This document shows positions 42,498-52,085 of a stretch of 58,317 nucleotides of DNA, in pieces. The first letter of the stretch is position 1. Each line of letters begins with the position of its first letter. The translations under genes were made by a program, and so were the position numbers. The DNA comes from Deferribacteraceae bacterium (lineage in GTDB: Bacteria > Chrysiogenota > Deferribacteres > Deferribacterales > Deferrivibrionaceae): assembly GCA_020054865.1 (NCBI GenBank), contig JAIHAR010000010.1, positions 1 to 58,317 of the forward strand, read 5' to 3'. The notes under the pieces are model-generated. The model worked only from the letters and a program-made list of their open reading frames with translations. It was not told where the DNA came from and made no database searches.

Positions 42498-44615
42498 ATG
42501 GTAGATATATTGGCTAAAGAGTTTAACAGACAGGCAAAGCAAATTGACAATTTATTGAAATTGTATCTCGAAGGTAATACTGTGCCCTTCATCGCCCGTT
42601 ACAGAAAGGAGATGACGGGGAGTATGGATGAAAACGAAATAAGAGCTATTATTGAAAGATATGAGTATATTGTAAATCTTGAAAAAAGAAAGGAAGAGGT
42701 AATCCGTCTTATTGATGAAAAAGGGAAATTAACTGATGAACTTAAATCAAATATTATAAATGCAGTAACATTAAAAGAGGTTGAAGATTATTACGCACCA
42801 TATAAATCAAAAAGAAAAACAAAGGCGGATATTGCAAGAGAATTAGGTCTTGGAGGATTGGCCGACTTTATTAAAAGTTGTAACAATAAAGAGATTATTT
42901 TTGGTGAAGCATTAAAATATTTAAATGAAAACATAACGTCTGAACAAGATGCCGTGGAGAAGGCACAGGATATAATTATAGAAGAGATAGGTCATAATAT
43001 TGATATAAAAAACAGAATAAGGGAAATTTTTAAAAATGAAGGGGTCATAATATCGTTAAAAGCGAATGATGTACAGGGCAGAACGGTTTTTGAAGACTAT
43101 TATGACTATGAGGAGAAGATAAAAAATATACCATCCCACAGGGTGCTTGCTATTTTTAGAGGGGAAAGGCAAAAAGTTTTGAAAGTAAAAATTGTAATCG
43201 ATGAAGAAAAAGGGGTAAATGCAATTAAAAATATTTTGAATAGCAATGTTGTTTTTAACGAAATAATTGAAAGTGCCATTGTCAAATCGTTCAAAAGGAT
43301 GATTTTGCCATCTATTGAACTTGAAGTAAGAGGCGAACTTAAAGAGATGGCAGAAGAAAAAGCAATAAAGGTATTTGAAGATAATCTTAAAAATATTCTG
43401 CTAACCCCCCCTGTTAAAGGGAAGAGGATTTTGGGGATTGACCCAGCTTTTCGTACAGGGTGTAAATATGCCTGCATTGATGAAACTGGAAAGCTTTTAG
43501 GCTACGGAGTAGTTTATCCTGTGGAGCCGCAAAAGAAGATTGACGAGAGCGAAACAGTGCTGATTGAATCGATAAAAAAATACAAAATAAACGCTATTGC
43601 CATAGGTAATGGGACTGCAAGCAGAGAGGTAGAGGAGTTTGTTGCCAATATGATTGAAAAACATAATTTGAATGTGGAATACACTATTGTGAGTGAGGCA
43701 GGTGCAAGTGTATATTCTGCCAGCAAAATTGCAAACGAGGAATTTCCTGACCTTGATTTGACTATTAGAGGCGCAATATCAATAGCAAGAAGAATAATTG
43801 ATCCGCTTTCTGAGCTGGTGAAGATTGAGCCTAAATCAATTGGTGTTGGAATGTATCAGCATGATGTAAATCAGATTAGGCTATCAGAAAAACTGAAGTT
43901 TGTAGTGGAAGATGTTGTTAACAGCGTTGGTGTAGACATAAATACAGCAGGTTATGCAATTTTAGGCTATATATCAGGCTTAAATACATCTTTAGCAAAA
44001 AAGATTGTACAATTTAGAGATGAAAACGGTAAATTTCGAAACAGAAAAGAGTTGTTAAATGTATCCGGGATTGGCGAAAATATTTACAGGCAATGTGCGG
44101 GATTTTTAAAGATTTATGATGGGGATGAAATACTTGACAGAATGTTTATACACCCTGAAAGTTATGATGCAACCTATAAACTTTTTGATTATCTTTCACT
44201 TGCTCCTGATAACCATAAAATGATAAAACTGGCCTTGAAGGGGAAAAGTTTATCGGAAATAGCAAAGAAAATTAATATTGGTATTGAAACTTTGAAAGAT
44301 ATAGTGGAAAATCTTGAAAAACCTGATGTGGATGTCAGGGATAATATGGCACCTGTTATTTTTAAAAAAGGTGTTATAGATATCAACGATTTACATGAAG
44401 GTATGATATTGCAGGGGAAGATTAGCAATGTTGTCGATTTTGGCGCTTTTGTGGATCTTGGGCTTAAAAATGACGGACTTATACATATATCAGAGATGGC
44501 AGACAGATTTATCAAACACCCTTCAGAGGTTGTAGAGCTTGGCGATATAGTAAGTGTAAGAATAATTAAGGTTGATAAAGAAAGGGGAAGAGTAAGTTTA
44601 TCTTTGAAGATATGA
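42498..44615 (+). CDS. tex: Tex-family RNA-binding transcription accessory protein
   Basis: A 705-aa Tex protein, which binds nucleic acid and relates to eukaryotic Spt6. Domains in order: Tex N-terminal helical domain (about 1-190), a YqgF-like RNase H fold domain (RILGIDPAFRTGCKYA near 310), helix-hairpin-helix motifs (RKELLNVSGIGENIYRQCAGFLKI) and a C-terminal S1 domain (GKISNVVDFGAFVDLGLKND to RGRVSLSLKI). AGGAGG lies 4 nt before the ATG at 42498. It overlaps the next gene by 4 nt, an unusual coupling to glycosyltransferases. Confidence 0.95.
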   Translation: MVDILAKEFNRQAKQIDNLLKLYLEGNTVPFIARYRKEMTGSMDENEIRAIIERYEYIVNLEKRKEEVIRLIDEKGKLTDELKSNIINAVTLKEVEDYYAPYKSKRKTKADIARELGLGGLADFIKSCNNKEIIFGEALKYLNENITSEQDAVEKAQDIIIEEIGHNIDIKNRIREIFKNEGVIISLKANDVQGRTVFEDYYDYEEKIKNIPSHRVLAIFRGERQKVLKVKIVIDEEKGVNAIKNILNSNVVFNEIIESAIVKSFKRMILPSIELEVRGELKEMAEEKAIKVFEDNLKNILLTPPVKGKRILGIDPAFRTGCKYACIDETGKLLGYGVVYPVEPQKKIDESETVLIESIKKYKINAIAIGNGTASREVEEFVANMIEKHNLNVEYTIVSEAGASVYSASKIANEEFPDLDLTIRGAISIARRIIDPLSELVKIEPKSIGVGMYQHDVNQIRLSEKLKFVVEDVVNSVGVDINTAGYAILGYISGLNTSLAKKIVQFRDENGKFRNRKELLNVSGIGENIYRQCAGFLKIYDGDEILDRMFIHPESYDATYKLFDYLSLAPDNHKMIKLALKGKSLSEIAKKINIGIETLKDIVENLEKPDVDVRDNMAPVIFKKGVIDINDLHEGMILQGKISNVVDFGAFVDLGLKNDGLIHISEMADRFIKHPSEVVELGDIVSVRIIKVDKERGRVSLSLKI

Positions 44616-45652
44616 AAAAAATACTTGTATTTAACCCATCATTTATAGGGGACAGTATATTAACTACCCCTCTGATAAAGTACTTGAAGTTTGTTTATCC
44701 GGAGAGCAAAATATATTTTTGTGTTCGTCCAGAAAGTGTTTCGCTTTTTGAAGGGCTTTCTTTTGTTGATGAGGTTTTGGTTTATGACAAAAGAGGGGAA
44801 AAAAGAGGGGTAAGAGGTATTTTCTCATTTATTAAAAAGTTGAACGAAACAAAATTCGATTTAGTTATCTCAGCCCATAAGTCACTGAGGTCAAGTATTA
44901 TTGTAAACTTTTTAAAAGCTGAATTGAAGGTGGGCTTTAAAGAATCTGTTATGAATTTTGTATATTCCAATAAAGTAAAAAGGGATATGAAACTACATGA
45001 GGTTGAAAGAAACCTGATGCTTGCAAGTGAGCTTTTAAATAACTTTAGGCTTGAAGAAGCTAAACAAATTGCAGGTCTTCCAGAGGTTGCCATTGATGAA
45101 GAATTTTATAGGAAATTAATGCAGTATCTTCGCATTTCTGCCGGAGGCAGAAAAATTGTCGGATTTGCCCCAACAAGCAACTGGAAAACGAAAATATGGC
45201 CTGCTGAGAAATACGCTTTTCTTGTAAATAAATTATATGAAAAAAATATTTATTCTATGGTATTTGCTGCCAGGAGCGAGATGGATGATTATATTAGGTT
45301 CAGGGAAAATGTGAAAGTACCTTTTTTTGACTTTTCCCTCAAAACGTCATTAAAAGAGCTATCTTCTGCAATAAAAGCGGTAGATTTGATTGTGTGTAAT
45401 GACAGTGCCCCGTTGCATATTGCGGTAGCCCACAATAAAAATGTTTTGAGTTTTTTTGGACCCACCGTTCCTGAATTTGGATTTTATCCCTACGGCAGTA
45501 ATGGAGAAGTTATCGAAATAAAAGGACTTTATTGCAGACCATGTCATATTCACGGTAAAAACAGATGCCCTGAAGGTCATTTCAGGTGCATGAATGATAT
45601 TGATGAGAATTTTGTGCTGGATAAAATATTAACCTGTCTGGATGTCAAATGA
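44612..45652 (+). CDS. Glycosyltransferase family 9 (heptosyltransferase-like), first of two
   Basis: A 346-aa GT9 enzyme of the WaaF/WaaC type that adds heptose to the LPS inner core in the cytoplasm. The N-terminus NPSFIGDSILTTPLIKYLK and the motif CNDSAPLHIAVAHNKNVLSFFGPT are typical. The C-terminus carries CRPCHIHGKNRCPEGHFRCM, a four-cysteine segment that the next gene also has. It overlaps tex and the next gene by 4 nt each. Exact donor and acceptor cannot be told from sequence. Confidence 0.87.
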   Translation: MKKILVFNPSFIGDSILTTPLIKYLKFVYPESKIYFCVRPESVSLFEGLSFVDEVLVYDKRGEKRGVRGIFSFIKKLNETKFDLVISAHKSLRSSIIVNFLKAELKVGFKESVMNFVYSNKVKRDMKLHEVERNLMLASELLNNFRLEEAKQIAGLPEVAIDEEFYRKLMQYLRISAGGRKIVGFAPTSNWKTKIWPAEKYAFLVNKLYEKNIYSMVFAARSEMDDYIRFRENVKVPFFDFSLKTSLKELSSAIKAVDLIVCNDSAPLHIAVAHNKNVLSFFGPTVPEFGFYPYGSNGEVIEIKGLYCRPCHIHGKNRCPEGHFRCMNDIDENFVLDKILTCLDVK

Positions 45653-46599
45653 AACTCCTGGTGGTTAGATATAGTGCTCTTGGGGATGTTATTCTTGTTA
45701 CAGGTGTAATTAGATTTCTGAAAAATATCGGAATGTTTGATGAAATTGATGTTATGACTGACAGGGATTTTAGTTTTATTTTTGAAAATAACAAGAATGT
45801 AAACAGAATTATAGAGTATGACAGGAAGATGAGTTTATGGAATTACTTTGAATTTTTACAGAAATGGATTGATGGATATGATGTTATACTTGACTTGCAA
45901 GGCAAACCAAGGACTATCCTCTTAAAGCTGTTTTCCGATGCAAAATATGTGGGGTATGGCAAAAAGAGTTTTAAAAGGAGGATGTTTGTTAAATACAGGT
46001 TATTTGAAGATTCATTAAATGAGCATGTTACGAAAAGGTATCTTGGCAAGTTTTTGAAGGGTATTAACGTTAAATTGCCGCCACTTAAGGATTTAAGACC
46101 TGAAATATTTTTGGGTAAAGAAGTCAGCAAAGATAATACGATAGCTATTCACCCTTTTGCCAGTAAAAACACAAAAGTATGGCCATACTTCAGAAATCTT
46201 GCAGATATGCTTATTAAAAATGGCTACAAGGTAAAGGTTATCGGGAGAGGGGAAGAAAATCTTTTTGAAAGTGAGGGATTAACAAATCTTGTCAATAAGA
46301 CGAGCTTGCAACAGATGTTTGAAGAGATTAAAAAGTCAAGCCTTCTGATTACCACAGATTCCGGTCCCATGCATGCGGCAATTTCTTTGAACGTAAAAAC
46401 CCTTGCAATTTTTGGCTCTACTTCTTATCACCTTGGATTTTATCCTGAGTTTGAAAATTGTTATGTTATTGAAAATAATATTAAATGCAGACCATGTGAC
46501 GTACATGGCTTAAAAAAATGCCCTGAAGGGCATTTCAGGTGTATGAAAGATATTGGCGTTGAGCAGGTATTTGAAAAAGTTAAAGAGGTATTAATGTGA
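45649..46599 (+). CDS. Glycosyltransferase family 9 (heptosyltransferase-like), second of two
   Basis: A 316-aa GT9 paralogue of the preceding gene: VVRYSALGDVILVTGVIRFLK at the N-terminus, TTDSGPMHAAISLNVKTLAIFG in the C-terminal domain, and CRPCDVHGLKKCPEGHFRCM near the end. The two proteins are divergent apart from these blocks, so they probably add successive core sugars rather than being a recent duplicate. Start ATG overlaps the previous stop by 4 nt, and the following DUF218 gene overlaps by 4 nt. Confidence 0.87.
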   Translation: MKLLVVRYSALGDVILVTGVIRFLKNIGMFDEIDVMTDRDFSFIFENNKNVNRIIEYDRKMSLWNYFEFLQKWIDGYDVILDLQGKPRTILLKLFSDAKYVGYGKKSFKRRMFVKYRLFEDSLNEHVTKRYLGKFLKGINVKLPPLKDLRPEIFLGKEVSKDNTIAIHPFASKNTKVWPYFRNLADMLIKNGYKVKVIGRGEENLFESEGLTNLVNKTSLQQMFEEIKKSSLLITTDSGPMHAAISLNVKTLAIFGSTSYHLGFYPEFENCYVIENNIKCRPCDVHGLKKCPEGHFRCMKDIGVEQVFEKVKEVLM

Positions 46600-47369
46600 T
46601 ATTTTTTGTTCTAAAAAAGCTAATATCCCACATTATCCTTCCGCCGGGACTTTTTGTAGTTATCCTTCTTCTTGCAGGGCTCTTTTTCTTAATGAGAAAA
46701 GAAAAATTAAGCGGTCTAATATTAGTGTTTATTGGGTTATTCATATACCTCTTGAGTATCGAACCGGTAAAAGATTTTTTTATCCTCCCCCTTGAAGATA
46801 AGTACAAGCCATATAATGAAAACGAATCCTGTGATAAATCCCTGATTGTAGTTCTTGGAGGTGGGATTTATGACAGAAGTCCTGACAATAACTTAAAAGC
46901 TACTCTTATGCCTGATGCACTAAAAAGATTAATTTACGGATACAGCATATTTAAAAAATGTGGTGGTGAAATTGCTGTTACCGGTGGTAGAGTTTTCAAA
47001 GATACTGATATTTTATCAGAAGCAGAAACAATGAGGGATATGCTGTTGCTTTTGGGGGTAGAAAATAAAGAAATTATTATGGATACTGAAAGTCTTGATA
47101 CATTTGAAAATATTAAAAACCTTTCTGGTATGATAGATAAAAAAATGTATCCAAAAATAATTCTTGTTACGTCTGCATATCATATGCCAAGAGCTGTAAT
47201 GATTGCTGAAAAGATGAATCTAAAGATTGTACCTGCACCTACGGATTATAAGACTGATAGGACTGGTTATGATTTTGATAGCTTTTTACCTAAAATGAGT
47301 TATCTGGAAGAAACTTATAAAGCTCTTCATGAACATATAGGGATATTATTCTACAGTTTAAAATTTTGA
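46596..47369 (+). CDS. DUF218 (YdcF/ElyC-like) membrane protein
   Basis: A 257-aa protein with two N-terminal membrane helices (about 8-28 and 35-50) and a DUF218 domain: SLIVVLGGGIYDRSP, GEIAVTGGRV, DTESLDTFENIKN and VTSAYHMPRAVMIAEKM. This is the layout of ElyC, which affects undecaprenyl phosphate and peptidoglycan supply in E. coli; the biochemical activity is unknown. The start is GTG at 46596, overlapping the GT9 gene by 4 nt, so it probably belongs to the same envelope unit. Confidence 0.87.
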   Translation: MIFFVLKKLISHIILPPGLFVVILLLAGLFFLMRKEKLSGLILVFIGLFIYLLSIEPVKDFFILPLEDKYKPYNENESCDKSLIVVLGGGIYDRSPDNNLKATLMPDALKRLIYGYSIFKKCGGEIAVTGGRVFKDTDILSEAETMRDMLLLLGVENKEIIMDTESLDTFENIKNLSGMIDKKMYPKIILVTSAYHMPRAVMIAEKMNLKIVPAPTDYKTDRTGYDFDSFLPKMSYLEETYKALHEHIGILFYSLKF

Positions 47370-47380
47370 AAATGGGGGGT

Positions 47381-47395
47381 GGGGCATAAAGCCCC
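47381..47395. terminator. Short GC hairpin between convergent DUF218 and pycA genes
   Basis: GGGGC (47381-47385) and GCCCC (47391-47395) around ATAAA. Neither strand has a good T run after it, so termination here is only plausible from its position between two convergent genes. Confidence 0.35.
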
Positions 47396-47403
47396 TATGG
47401 AAG

Positions 47404-50400
47404 TCAAGAGAGCTTAATAAGCAAGTCTCCAGCCTCTATCTTATCTCCTTCTGCAAGAAGAATTTCCTCTACTTTGCCGTCAATACTTGCAACAATTTTG
47501 GTTTCTATCTTCATCGCTTCGGTGATAATTAGTATATCACCTTTTTTCACTTCCTCGCCTTGCTTTACATTTATTTTGGTAATTTTGCCTGGCATTGTGG
47601 CACATATCTGTTTAGGGTCTGTAATATCCCCTTTGATGTTTGATTTAATTATGTCTATAAGAGTGTTATCCTTAATTTTAACATTTCGAGGCTGTCCATT
47701 GAGTTCAAAATATACCCTTCTTTCCCCTTTTTCATCAGGCTCACTTACCCCGAGGTACTTTATTACAAGAGTTTTTCCTTCTTCGATGTCTACAGATATT
47801 TCTTCTTCTTTTTGAAGAGGGTAAAAGAAAGACTTGGTATCTATTACTAAAGGGTTGCCAAATTCATCCGTGAATTTCACAAAATCCTTAAAAACTTGGG
47901 GGTAGAGAGCAAATGATATTATCTCTTCGTCTGAAAATTCTCTACCAAAATCTTTTTGTAGTGTTTTACCGGCCTCGTCAAAATTATAAGGCTCCAAAAG
48001 TTCACCGGGTCTGCACTTTATTGGCTTTTCACTTTTTAATACAATTTCCTGTAAATCTGCAGGGAATCCACCCACAGGTTGTCCGAGCATCCCCTTGAAA
48101 AAGCTCACTACTGAGTCCGGAAAAGAAAGTGTTTCTCCTTTTGTGTAAATATCTTTGATACTTAAATCATTTCTTACAAGAAAAAGTGCAAGATCCCCGA
48201 CAACTTTTGATGAAGGGGTTACCTTGATTATATCGCCAAGTGCGTCATTAACCTCTTTGTACATTTTTCTGACTTCTTCCCATCTATCAATAAGCCCCAT
48301 TGCTTCAACCTGAACCACAAGGTTAGAATACTGACCACCAGGTATTTCATGCTCATAAACTTCTGCGGTTGCAGACTTAAGACCGCTCTCAAACGGGAAG
48401 TAATACCTTCTTACCCTTTCAAAATAGTCTGAAATGTTTTGTGCCCAGGCTTTGTCGATGGATGACTTTTTATCGGTCGATTCAAGAGCAGCCATTATAG
48501 AATTAAGATTTGGCTGACTTGTAAGTCCGCTCATGGAGCTAATGGCAGCATCTACTATTTCAGCTCCGGCTTCTATTGCCATAAGCACTGATGCTTCGCC
48601 ATTTCCACTGGTATTATGGGTATGAAAATGTACTGGGAGTCCAGTTTCATCTTTTATCGCTTTGACAAGTAGTTTTGCTGCATAAGGTTTACACAGGCCT
48701 GCCATATCTTTTATGCCAATGATATCTGTACCCATTTCGGCAAGGGTTCTGGCAAGATTGGTATAATATTTAAGACTGTATTTATGTTTTTTGGGATCGG
48801 TTATGTCCCCTGTGTAACATATTGCTGCCTCACATATTTTGTTGTTATTTTTGACGGACTCTATCGCAACTTTGAGCTGGTCAACCCAGTTAAAGCAATC
48901 GAATATTCTAAAAACATCTATTCCATTTTTCGCAGACAGCTCTATAAATCTTTTAACTACATTATCCGGGTAATTGGTGTAACCCACTGCATTTGATGCT
49001 CTGATCAGCATTTGAAAGAGTATGTTAGGAATTTTTTCACGCAGAAGTCTCAATCTTTCCCAAGGGGATTCCTTTAAAAATCTGAAAGCAACATCAAACG
49101 TTGCACCACCCCACATTTCCATTGAAAATAGATTATTCATGTGGTAGGCGTAAGCATCAGCTATTTCAACCATATCTTTTGTTCTAAGTCTTGTAGCCAA
49201 AAGTGATTGGTGTGCATCTCTGAATGTGGTGTCGGTAAAAAGCATTTCCTTTGAATTTCTAATGTAGTCAAGGACACCTTTTACACCTTTTCTGTTCAAA
49301 ATATCTTTTGTGCCGGTGGGGATTTTCTCGCCGAATTTAACCACTGGGACTTTTATTGGCGGTAAAACTATGTTTTCTGAAAGCTTGACTGAAGAAGGAT
49401 TATTCACAATGTTATTGGCAAGAAATTTGAGAGTTTTTGTCGCTCTGTCTTTCCTTTTTTTGAATTGATAAAGGGATTTGGTTTCATCTACGAATGTAGT
49501 ATCTACCTCACCTCTTAAAAATTTTTCATGTGAAATAACATTCTCTAAAAAAGGTATATTTGTTTTTACACCTCTGATTCTAAATTCACTTAATGCTCTT
49601 GCCATTTTTCTGGCAGCGTTTTCAAATCTCATAGCCCAGGTGCAGACCTTCACAAGTAATGAGTCATAATGCTCGGTAATTTTCGCATTGACATATCCGT
49701 TGCCAGCATCAAGTCTAACCCCAAATCCTGCTGCTATTCTGTAAGCTTCAATTACTCCGGTATCAGGCATAAAATTATTTTCCGGGTCTTCAGTGGTCAC
49801 TCTGCATTGAATTGCATAACCATGTTTTTGAATTTCATCTTGTGAAGGTATGTTGATGTTTTCGTCAGAGAGCTTTTCTCCACTTGCTATGTGGATTTGT
49901 GCCTGTACAAGGTCTATCCCGGTAATAAGCTCTGTTACAGTATGTTCAACCTGTATTCTTGGGTTTACTTCGAGAAAATAGTGTTTTCCTTTGCTATCTA
50001 CAAGAAATTCAACAGTTGCCGCACTGGAAAGGTTTGACATTTTGCCAATCTTTATGGAGTCACTGTATAAACTTTGCAATGTATTGTCAGGGATATTTAT
50101 TGAAGGTGCAATCTCAATAATTTTTTGATGTCTTCTCTGCACAGAGCAGTCCCTTTCATAAAGGTGAACAACATTCCCAAACTTATCTGCAAGAAGTTGA
50201 ACCTCAATATGTTTTGGTCTGTGTATATATTTTTCGATTAAAACATCGTCTTTTCCAAAAGCTTTAAGGGATTCCCTTTTTGCGGATTCAAAATTTTCAA
50301 TGAGCTCTTTCTCATTCTGGCAAATTCTGATACCGCGTCCTCCGCCTCCTGCCACAGCTTTAAGAAGCACAGGATAGCCGATTTTTGATGCAATACTTTT

Positions 50401-50838
50401 TGCCTCATCCAAATTTTTAACATTTCCATCAGAGCCTTCGATTACAGGAATATTACATTGTCTTGCCAGATCTTTGGATATTTTCTTATCACCGAAAATT
50501 TTTATTGTCTCAGGTCTTGGCCCTATGAAAATAATACCAGCTTTGTCACAGGCTTCTGCAAATTCGTAAGATTCAGAAAGAAAACCGTAACCTGGATGGA
50601 TTGCATCAATGTTTTTTCTTTTGGCGATATCTATTATTTCTTCTATATTAAGGTATGCCTGTACAGGGTCTAATCCTTTGCCTACAAGATATGCCTCATC
50701 AGCTTTATATCTATGAAGAGAGTATATATCTTCGTTTGAATAAATGGCTACAGTTCTTATGCCAAGCTCAGTACAAGCTCTGAAAACTCTTATGGCTATT
50801 TCACCTCTGTTTGCACACATTAGTTTTTTGATTCTCAT
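47404..50838 (-). CDS. pycA: Pyruvate carboxylase
   Basis: A 1144-aa single-chain pyruvate carboxylase making oxaloacetate from pyruvate, bicarbonate and ATP. Domains in order: biotin carboxylase with ATP grasp (CANRGEIAIRVFRACTELG start, AGGGGRGIRI loop, FLEVNPRIQVEHTVTE), carboxyltransferase (DTTFRDAHQSLLATRLRT, GIKDMAGLCKP with the carboxylated lysine, HFHTHNTSGNG metal site), and biotinyl domain at the C-terminus (ITEAMKIETK, biotin on the lysine; the usual AMKM reads AMKI). The ATG at 50838 follows GGGGGAATT and is preferred over an in-frame upstream start at 50895. It probably feeds gluconeogenesis or the TCA cycle. Confidence 0.95.
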   Translation of the reverse strand: MRIKKLMCANRGEIAIRVFRACTELGIRTVAIYSNEDIYSLHRYKADEAYLVGKGLDPVQAYLNIEEIIDIAKRKNIDAIHPGYGFLSESYEFAEACDKAGIIFIGPRPETIKIFGDKKISKDLARQCNIPVIEGSDGNVKNLDEAKSIASKIGYPVLLKAVAGGGGRGIRICQNEKELIENFESAKRESLKAFGKDDVLIEKYIHRPKHIEVQLLADKFGNVVHLYERDCSVQRRHQKIIEIAPSINIPDNTLQSLYSDSIKIGKMSNLSSAATVEFLVDSKGKHYFLEVNPRIQVEHTVTELITGIDLVQAQIHIASGEKLSDENINIPSQDEIQKHGYAIQCRVTTEDPENNFMPDTGVIEAYRIAAGFGVRLDAGNGYVNAKITEHYDSLLVKVCTWAMRFENAARKMARALSEFRIRGVKTNIPFLENVISHEKFLRGEVDTTFVDETKSLYQFKKRKDRATKTLKFLANNIVNNPSSVKLSENIVLPPIKVPVVKFGEKIPTGTKDILNRKGVKGVLDYIRNSKEMLFTDTTFRDAHQSLLATRLRTKDMVEIADAYAYHMNNLFSMEMWGGATFDVAFRFLKESPWERLRLLREKIPNILFQMLIRASNAVGYTNYPDNVVKRFIELSAKNGIDVFRIFDCFNWVDQLKVAIESVKNNNKICEAAICYTGDITDPKKHKYSLKYYTNLARTLAEMGTDIIGIKDMAGLCKPYAAKLLVKAIKDETGLPVHFHTHNTSGNGEASVLMAIEAGAEIVDAAISSMSGLTSQPNLNSIMAALESTDKKSSIDKAWAQNISDYFERVRRYYFPFESGLKSATAEVYEHEIPGGQYSNLVVQVEAMGLIDRWEEVRKMYKEVNDALGDIIKVTPSSKVVGDLALFLVRNDLSIKDIYTKGETLSFPDSVVSFFKGMLGQPVGGFPADLQEIVLKSEKPIKCRPGELLEPYNFDEAGKTLQKDFGREFSDEEIISFALYPQVFKDFVKFTDEFGNPLVIDTKSFFYPLQKEEEISVDIEEGKTLVIKYLGVSEPDEKGERRVYFELNGQPRNVKIKDNTLIDIIKSNIKGDITDPKQICATMPGKITKINVKQGEEVKKGDILIITEAMKIETKIVASIDGKVEEILLAEGDKIEAGDLLIKLS

Positions 50839-50866
50839 AATTCCCCCAAAAGCACTTATTCTTTGC

Positions 50867-50895
50867 ATGATAATATAGAAAAACTCAATTGTCAA
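50867..50895 (-). promoter_or_regulatory. Promoter of pycA
   Basis: On the minus strand TTGACA (complement of 50890-50895) and TATCAT (50867-50872) are exactly 17 nt apart, about 29 nt upstream of the pycA ATG. The remaining stretch 50896-51055 is AT-rich with no gene that I can support. Confidence 0.75.
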
Positions 50896-51055
50896 TAACC
50901 TTGTTTTAAAAAGACAAAAACTTGATTTTCAGTAAATATTGCAAATATCTTTAATGTGTTATTCTTAATATTTATTATTTGTTGTGCTGTTTGATAATGA
51001 TGTTATAAAACTCGCATATATTATCAAGAAAATCTATAATAATATGATTTTGTGG

Positions 51056-51097
51056 GTAGAAAAATAGCAGGCATTAAAAAACCTGCTATTTTTCTAC
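51056..51097 (-). terminator. Long inverted repeat, terminator of the Mrp gene
   Basis: GTAGAAAAATAGCAGG (51056-51071) and CCTGCTATTTTTCTAC (51082-51097) are a perfect 16-bp inverted repeat with a 10-nt loop. On the minus strand it follows the Mrp stop at 51118 and has A/T-rich outer arms, as in A-tract/T-tract terminators. Confidence 0.8.
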
Positions 51098-51117
51098 AGT
51101 TTGATATTATAGTGAAT

Positions 51118-51990
51118 TTATTGTAATTGCTTAATTATTTTTTCGCAAATATTTCTGAAGGCGTTTGTAACTTCTGTATCTGGATATTCTATAACATATG
51201 GCTTGCCCGAGTCCCCCTGCATTACGACAATCGGATCAAGAGGTATTTTTCCAAGGAAATTTACTTTTAATTCATTGGCAGCTTTTTCCCCTCCACCAGT
51301 CTTGAATATGTCTGTTTTTTCACCACATTTAGGGCATATAAAACCACTCATGTTTTCTACAATGCCAAGAATTGGTACATTTAATTTCTTGCTGAATGTT
51401 ACCGATTTTCTTGAGTCAAGAAGTGCAACTTCCTGAGGTGTAGTAACTATCACACTTCCATCTACTTCTCCGATTATATGTGCGACACTTAAAGGTTCAT
51501 CGCCTGTCCCTGGGGGTAAATCTATTACCAAAAAATCCAGCTCTCCCCATTTTACATCGCTCAAAAATTGTTCAATAAGACTATGTTTAAGTGGTGCTCT
51601 CCAGATTACGGCATCATCATCATCTCTTACAAGAAAACCCACAGACATTATAAACAGATTATGGACAGGCTCATAAGGGATAATCCCCTCGGCTGTAGAT
51701 AAAACCCCTTTTTCTTTTACTCCAAACATCTTTGGTATGTTTGGCCCGTGTATGTCTGCATCAATTAGGCCAACTTTATAACCCATCTTGTTTAGTGTTG
51801 TGGCAAGGTTGACTGACACTGTCGATTTGCCTACTCCGCCTTTGCCACTCATTACCATTATTTTAAACTTAATTTTGTCAAGCGTTTCAGCGATCATAGC
51901 TTTTGTGTGGTCTTGTTTTGTTTTTGTATCGCAAGAATCGCCTGATGAACAGCTGCTACATCCAGAATTTGTGTTACATTTATCTGCCAT
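51118..51990 (-). CDS. Mrp/NBP35-family Fe-S cluster carrier ATPase
   Basis: A 290-aa P-loop ATPase of the Mrp/ApbC family that delivers Fe-S clusters to apoproteins. The N-terminus is cysteine-rich (CNTNSGCSSCSSGDSC), as in NBP35-type members. The deviant Walker A is VMSGKGGVGKSTVSVNLA, followed by GLIDADIHGPNIPKMFG. The cluster-binding CxxC at the dimer interface is FICPKCGEKT. A gene like this fits a genome with many Fe-S proteins such as complex I. AAGGAGG precedes the ATG. Monocistronic, divergent from radC. Confidence 0.94.
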   Translation of the reverse strand: MADKCNTNSGCSSCSSGDSCDTKTKQDHTKAMIAETLDKIKFKIMVMSGKGGVGKSTVSVNLATTLNKMGYKVGLIDADIHGPNIPKMFGVKEKGVLSTAEGIIPYEPVHNLFIMSVGFLVRDDDDAVIWRAPLKHSLIEQFLSDVKWGELDFLVIDLPPGTGDEPLSVAHIIGEVDGSVIVTTPQEVALLDSRKSVTFSKKLNVPILGIVENMSGFICPKCGEKTDIFKTGGGEKAANELKVNFLGKIPLDPIVVMQGDSGKPYVIEYPDTEVTNAFRNICEKIIKQLQ

Positions 51991-52070
51991 AGCTACCTCC
52001 TTTTTTACAGGAATGAATAATAATAAAAAATAAATTTTTTTCTATCTTTAATTTTATTTTTTGAAAAAAA

Positions 52071-52079
52071 TGCTAAAAT
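52071..52079 (+). promoter_or_regulatory. Extended -10 promoter immediately before radC
   Basis: TGCTAAAAT (52071-52079) is an extended -10. Its last base is 7 nt before the radC ATG at 52086, so transcription would start at or next to the ATG. No Shine-Dalgarno is present in front of the gene. Confidence 0.55.
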
Positions 52080-52085
52080 CTGAAT

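Noticed and set aside
50896-51055. Possible small RNA or small gene between pycA and the Mrp gene
   Set aside because: The stretch is AT-rich, with no ribosome binding site plus frame, no conserved RNA fold I recognise, and its features are explained by the pycA promoter and the Mrp terminator.
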